Part shown: positions 4,811 through 7,786 of the stretch, piece after piece
Position numbering within the stretch: position 1 is the stretch's first letter
How the letters are laid out: each line of letters opens with the position of its first letter
Source of the DNA: Methanolinea sp.
GTDB taxonomy: Archaea; Halobacteriota; Methanomicrobia; Methanomicrobiales; Methanospirillaceae
Direction of reading: 5' to 3'
Assembly: GCA_013331225.1 (NCBI GenBank)
Contig: DUGV01000123.1
Coordinates: forward strand, 1-7,786
DNA: 7,786 nt
Made by a program: the position numbers and the translations under genes
Notes under the pieces: model-generated
What the model saw: only the letters and a program-made list of their open reading frames with translations
Databases searched by the model: none
Told to the model about the DNA's origin: nothing

Positions 4811-6369
4811 AGCCTGCAACTGCCGGAGGAGGAACGGGTATTTCGGCAGGGCACGGCGTCACACTTGTCTATCCCCACCAGCTCTTCCCGGAGAGCCCGG
4901 CACTCTCAAGGTCCAGGAAGATCGTGCTGGCGGAAGACCCCTGGTTCTTCATGAGACACCGGTTTCATGCCCAGAAACTCGTGCTCCACCGTGCGGGCAT
5001 GCAGGCATACCGCGACTACCTTGAACAGGAGGGGTACGCGGTCTCCTCTCTCGAATCGGCAGCTCTTCCCACAAGTGCAGACGTTTTCGCGCACCTCTCG
5101 AAAGACGGGATAAAAGAAGTCCACCTCTCCGATCCTGTCGAACACGGCCTCGCAAAGGAGATACAGGCTGCAAGTGCTGAGCAGGGGATACGACTCATCA
5201 CCTACGAAAGCCCGATGTTCCTCTGCGACCGGGAGTACCTCCGCCGGTTCTACAAGGATGGCGGGCGATTCCACCTGACCGACTTCTATATCGCACAGCG
5301 AAAGCGCCTCAACATCCTGCTCGAGGCGGATGGAAAACCGGTGGGGAAGCGCTGGACATTCGATACGCTCAACCGGGAACCTTTACCGGGGGATATCCCT
5401 ACACCCCCGGTCTGGCGCCCTGAATGGAACGAATACGTGAAAAACGCAGCTATTTACGTGAGGGAACAATTTCCAGGTGCCCTTGGAGATCCGGACGACT
5501 TCTCCTGGCCGGTCACGTTCGACGACGCACATCGCTGGTTTCTGGATTTTCTCGCACACCGCCTGGCGCAGTTCGGGCGATACGAGGATGCCATCCATGG
5601 CAACGAGACATTCCTCTTCCACTCCGCACTCAGTCCTCTCCTCAACTGCGGGTTGCTCACCCCTGCAGAGGTGGTGGACGCCACGCTTGAGTATGCCCGT
5701 GGGCACGAGATCCCAATCGAGTCCCTCGAGGGGTTCATCCGCCAGGTGACAGGGTGGAGGGAGTTTGTCAGGGCAGTCTACCTGATCGCCGGAGAGCGCG
5801 AAAAGGCCTCAAACGTGCTCATGCTTTCCCACAGGATACCTCCCTGCTTCTGGACCGCTACCACCGGGATCGAACCCGTGGATACCGTCATCCGTCGCGT
5901 CCATGAACACGCCTACTGTCACCATATAGAGCGCCTGATGGTGCTCGGCAATATCATGCTCCTCGCTGAGTTCCATCCCGACCAGGTCTATACCTGGTTC
6001 TCGGAGTTCTTCATCGATGCCTATGACTGGGTAATGGTCCCCAACGTCTATGGCATGAGCCAGTTTGCAGATGGCGGGATGATGAGTTCCAAGCCCTACG
6101 TATCCGGGTCCCGGTACATCCTTCGGATGAGCAATTTTAGGAGAGGCCCCTGGTGCGACCTCTGGGACGCGCTCTACTGGCGTTTTCTGTATGTCCACCG
6201 CGATATTTTTGCACACAACCCGCGGATGGCCCCCTTTATCACCTATATCACCCGGATGCCCGAGGAGAGGCGATCGGTTTTGATCGACAGGGCCGGACAG
6301 TTCCTGGCCTCTATCGGGGTGTGTGCAGGGGTCCCGCAACCCTCTTCCGAAAGAGAAAAACCCACATAA
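4807..6369 (+). CDS. phrB: cryptochrome/photolyase of the FeS-BCP (PhrB, 6-4 photolyase) family lacking most cluster cysteines
   Basis: The 520 residues fit the roughly 500-residue family. The N-terminal antenna domain begins at VTLVYPHQLF (18-27) and runs through DPWFFMRHRFHAQKLVLHRAGM. The FAD/catalytic domain covers about 240-510, with LLNCGLLTPAEVV, AYCHHIERLMVLGN, YDWVMVPNVYGMSQFADGG and NPRMAPF. His372-His373 match the active-site pair of Agrobacterium PhrB (365-366). Trp349, Trp397 and Tyr431 match its electron-transfer residues 342, 390 and 424, all at offset +7. The cluster cysteines do not: Pro357 for C350, Arg445 and Pro448 near C438 and C441, and only Cys450 matching C454; the loop between is about 12 residues shorter (MSNFRRGPWCDLWDALYW). 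A flavin-only enzyme, or a light sensor, is possible. ATG 4807 overlaps the previous stop (4808-4810), with GGGGGAG at 4799-4805 as a close ribosome-binding site. The frame is open back to 4639, but that stretch lies inside the upstream gene. Confidence 0.93.
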   Translation: MKPATAGGGTGISAGHGVTLVYPHQLFPESPALSRSRKIVLAEDPWFFMRHRFHAQKLVLHRAGMQAYRDYLEQEGYAVSSLESAALPTSADVFAHLSKDGIKEVHLSDPVEHGLAKEIQAASAEQGIRLITYESPMFLCDREYLRRFYKDGGRFHLTDFYIAQRKRLNILLEADGKPVGKRWTFDTLNREPLPGDIPTPPVWRPEWNEYVKNAAIYVREQFPGALGDPDDFSWPVTFDDAHRWFLDFLAHRLAQFGRYEDAIHGNETFLFHSALSPLLNCGLLTPAEVVDATLEYARGHEIPIESLEGFIRQVTGWREFVRAVYLIAGEREKASNVLMLSHRIPPCFWTATTGIEPVDTVIRRVHEHAYCHHIERLMVLGNIMLLAEFHPDQVYTWFSEFFIDAYDWVMVPNVYGMSQFADGGMMSSKPYVSGSRYILRMSNFRRGPWCDLWDALYWRFLYVHRDIFAHNPRMAPFITYITRMPEERRSVLIDRAGQFLASIGVCAGVPQPSSEREKPT

Positions 6370-6492
6370 CACCCGGTACCAGGTTACCAAGGGTCTCTGG
6401 CATCATCTTCTTTAGCATTCTCAATCATCAAGGTCTGATTCAGCCACCCTGGCTGCGAGAAGTGGAGTGAACCAACAGAAGAGCTCGCGACA

Positions 6493-6640
6493 ATTGAGAG
6501 GGTGATCGTGCTGAGAGGCCTGGCAAGGTTCTATGTACCTGAGATCCTTCTCGGGATCCTGCCTGCCATTGCAATCACTCTCCTGGGCGATTACTGCCTC
6601 TCCCGCCTTGAGAGACGGCTCACTCCCCTTCCGCTCCGGG
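6493..6640 (+). pseudogene. C-terminal remnant of an OpuB/ProW-type ABC permease
   Basis: About 48 codons read VIVLRGLARFYVPEILLGIL, then PAIAITLLGDYCLSRLERRL, then TPLPLREES. This resembles the last membrane segment and tail of osmoprotectant/compatible-solute permeases (typically LLAGAIPvaLLALlaD..L..LERRLTP). The frame is open only from 6439, after a TGA at 6436-6438, and upstream there is no further permease sequence, so at least 150 residues are missing. The frame runs past the expected end to a stop at 6691-6693, and it overlaps the 3' end of the opposite-strand ABC ATPase. The 6370-6492 stretch before it contains no gene. GTG 6502 could in principle start a tiny membrane peptide, but a deletion remnant is the better reading. 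Confidence 0.5.
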
Positions 6641-7345
6641 AGGAGTCCCATGACGCTCGCCGTCCTCACTCCTTCTCTCTTCCTTCTCGATGAGCCCGTC
6701 CTTCATGGAGATAATGCGGTCGAAGTACTGCATGTGCCACTCCTCGTGGGATACCATGACTATCGTCTGGTGGAGGTCCCTGTTCAGCTTCTGGAAGAGG
6801 TCGAGGATGATCCGGGAGTTCCGGGAATCCAGGTTCGCACAGGGTTCATCGGCGAGGAGAAGGGTTGGGCGGTTCACGAGCGCCCGGGCGATCGCGACCC
6901 GCTGCTGTTCGCCTCCTGACATCTCCCCGGGGAGGTGATGGATCCGGTCACCGAGCCCGACGAGGGTGAGGATCTCGCTGCAGACCAGTGTGCACTCCTG
7001 GGCTGCCATTCCCCGGGCCATCGAGGGAAGGTACACATTCTCCTTCGCGGTCAGCTCGGGGACGAGTGCATAGTCCTGGAACACGTACCCCAGACGTCTC
7101 AACCTGAACTGCGTCCGGGCACCCTCGTCGAGTGCCCCGACATCCACGCCGTCTATGAGGATAGATCCGCTGGTGGGACGGTCGAGGAGCCCGAACATGT
7201 GAAGGAGCGTTGACTTCCCGCTACCGGATGGACCCATGATTCCCACGAATTCGCCCTTCCGGATCTTGACCGATACGCCTGCAAGGGCTTTGACCTGGAC
7301 AGCCCCCATCCCGTACACCTTCGTAAGATCCTGGCAGATGATCAT
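6620..7345 (-). CDS. ABC transporter ATP-binding protein (LolD/MacB type)
   Basis: A 241-residue ABC ATPase with all motifs in place: Walker A GPSGSGKST (38-46), Q-loop Gln90 (YVFQDYALVPELT), signature MSGGEQQR (142-149), Walker B LLLADEP (162-168), D-loop NLD (171-173) and switch His200 (VMVSHE). The YVFQ..L.PELTA and GGEQQRVAIARALVN patterns place it with the LolD/MacB/DevA group, whose partners are FtsX-like permeases. It should power export or extraction of a substrate at the cytoplasmic membrane; the substrate is unknown. ATG 7345 lies one base after the stop of the permease gene, so it is probably translationally coupled to it. The last 20 or so residues (RRSEDGERHGTPPGAEGE) are a polar tail beyond the family core, encoded where the strand opposite carries the permease remnant; the gene may have acquired a new stop there. 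Confidence 0.95.
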   Translation of the reverse strand: MIICQDLTKVYGMGAVQVKALAGVSVKIRKGEFVGIMGPSGSGKSTLLHMFGLLDRPTSGSILIDGVDVGALDEGARTQFRLRRLGYVFQDYALVPELTAKENVYLPSMARGMAAQECTLVCSEILTLVGLGDRIHHLPGEMSGGEQQRVAIARALVNRPTLLLADEPCANLDSRNSRIILDLFQKLNRDLHQTIVMVSHEEWHMQYFDRIISMKDGLIEKEERRSEDGERHGTPPGAEGE

Positions 7346-7346
7346 G

Positions 7347-7786
7347 TCAGCCCCGTATTGCGGAAAGAATGTCTTCTTTTGTCGTGATCCATGCGGGAAC
7401 GTACCCCGCGATCAGTGAGACCAGGAAGAGGCTCACCATCGAACGGATGATCAGCGGGAGGTCCACGACAGGGGCGACAGGGCCTCCCGGAAACACGATC
7501 GGGTTCGCCGCGAGCAGCTGGAGGATGATCAGGAGAAAGAGACCCCCCATCAGCGTGCCGATGGCAAAAATAAACAGCGCCTGGAAGAGGTATGACTTGA
7601 TGATGATCGAGCGGTCGATCCCGATCGCTTTCAGGATCCCGATCTGCTTGCGCCGGTACACAGTGTTGATGAAGATCACAATGAAGATCACGATGACCGC
7701 GATCACAAGGCTCACCGCTGTGCCGATAAAATTGATAATGTTGAAGCTCCCGATGATCTGGTTGAGGAAATTGGCGGATTTCTCCT
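7347..7786 (-). CDS. FtsX/MacB-type ABC transporter permease, C-terminal part (5' end outside window)
   Basis: The frame is open from the window edge (145 residues plus stop) and shows the C-terminal FtsX domain. A membrane segment (FIGTAVSLVIAVIVIFIVIFI) leads into the cytoplasmic coupling motif YRRKQIGILKAIGID, followed by two more segments (YLFQALFIFAIGTLMGGLFLLIILQLLA and LIIRSMVSLFLVSLIAGYVPAWI) and a typical KEDILSAIRG tail. Family role: the membrane subunit that couples ATP hydrolysis by the adjacent ATPase to movement of a lipid, peptide or lipoprotein-like substrate. GTG 7715 is an internal codon, not a start, because the homologous frame continues upstream (NFLNQIIGSFNIINFIGTA). The first membrane segment and the extracytoplasmic domain lie beyond the window. 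Confidence 0.92.
   Translation of the reverse strand, partial: EKSANFLNQIIGSFNIINFIGTAVSLVIAVIVIFIVIFINTVYRRKQIGILKAIGIDRSIIIKSYLFQALFIFAIGTLMGGLFLLIILQLLAANPIVFPGGPVAPVVDLPLIIRSMVSLFLVSLIAGYVPAWITTKEDILSAIRG

Noticed and set aside
6375..6387. GGTACC/GGTTACC as a photolyase terminator hairpin
   Set aside because: Imperfect pairing with almost no loop and no adjacent U-tract.
5809..6390. 193-codon minus-strand frame opposite the photolyase C-terminus
   Set aside because: The photolyase motifs are on the plus strand; the antisense frame matches nothing and is explained by GC-rich codon usage.
6533..7213. Plus-strand open frames of 128 and 92 codons across the ABC ATPase
   Set aside because: All ABC motifs are on the minus strand; these are antisense shadows.

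Overview
The window looks like chromosomal DNA from a methanogenic archaeon, most likely of the order Methanomicrobiales. This rests on the mix of families seen (a DUF5714 Cys-rich protein, a DUF523-DUF1722 protein, an Orc/STAND-like archaeal ATPase beside an MscS channel, an archaeal-type dodecin), on TATA-like boxes in place of bacterial -35/-10 elements, and on ribosome-binding sites resembling GGAGGTGAT. The genus cannot be fixed from this sequence. No rRNA, tRNA, CRISPR array, IS element or phage gene is visible.

Layout. (1) 1-273: no convincing gene, but a structured leader lies before a small dodecin-family gene (274-501), which ends in a terminator-like hairpin. (2) 754-2638: a two-gene operon of an AAA/STAND-type ATPase and an MscS-family mechanosensitive channel, separated by one base and followed by a U-tract. 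(3) 2800-3514: a broken DUF5714 gene with an in-frame TGA, a one-base A insertion and at least one lost cysteine, but an otherwise well preserved reading frame. (4) 3515-3775: a TATA-like box, a possible 41-aa small protein and a leader with two alternative hairpins. (5) 3776-6369: a tightly coupled pair (ATGA overlap) of a DUF523-DUF1722 protein (RudS/TudS-like, tRNA 4-thiouridine desulfidase family) and a photolyase of the FeS-BCP (PhrB, 6-4 photolyase) family. (6) 6493-6640: a C-terminal remnant of an OpuB/ProW-type ABC permease. (7) 6620-7786, minus strand: an ABC ATPase and the C-terminal part of its FtsX/MacB-type permease, which runs off the window.

The most interesting unit is the DUF523-DUF1722/photolyase pair. 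Both families normally carry a [4Fe-4S] cluster, and both copies appear to have lost cluster ligands: Ser110 stands where the third DUF523 cysteine is expected (SPTSG for SPSCG), and three of the four photolyase cluster cysteines are gone together with most of the loop that carries them. The photolyase keeps its active-site His-His pair and the aromatic residues thought to feed electrons to FAD. A shared role in near-UV damage (4-thiouridine in tRNA is a near-UV target, photolyase repairs UV lesions) is a reasonable inference, but the paired loss of clusters suggests an altered chemistry.
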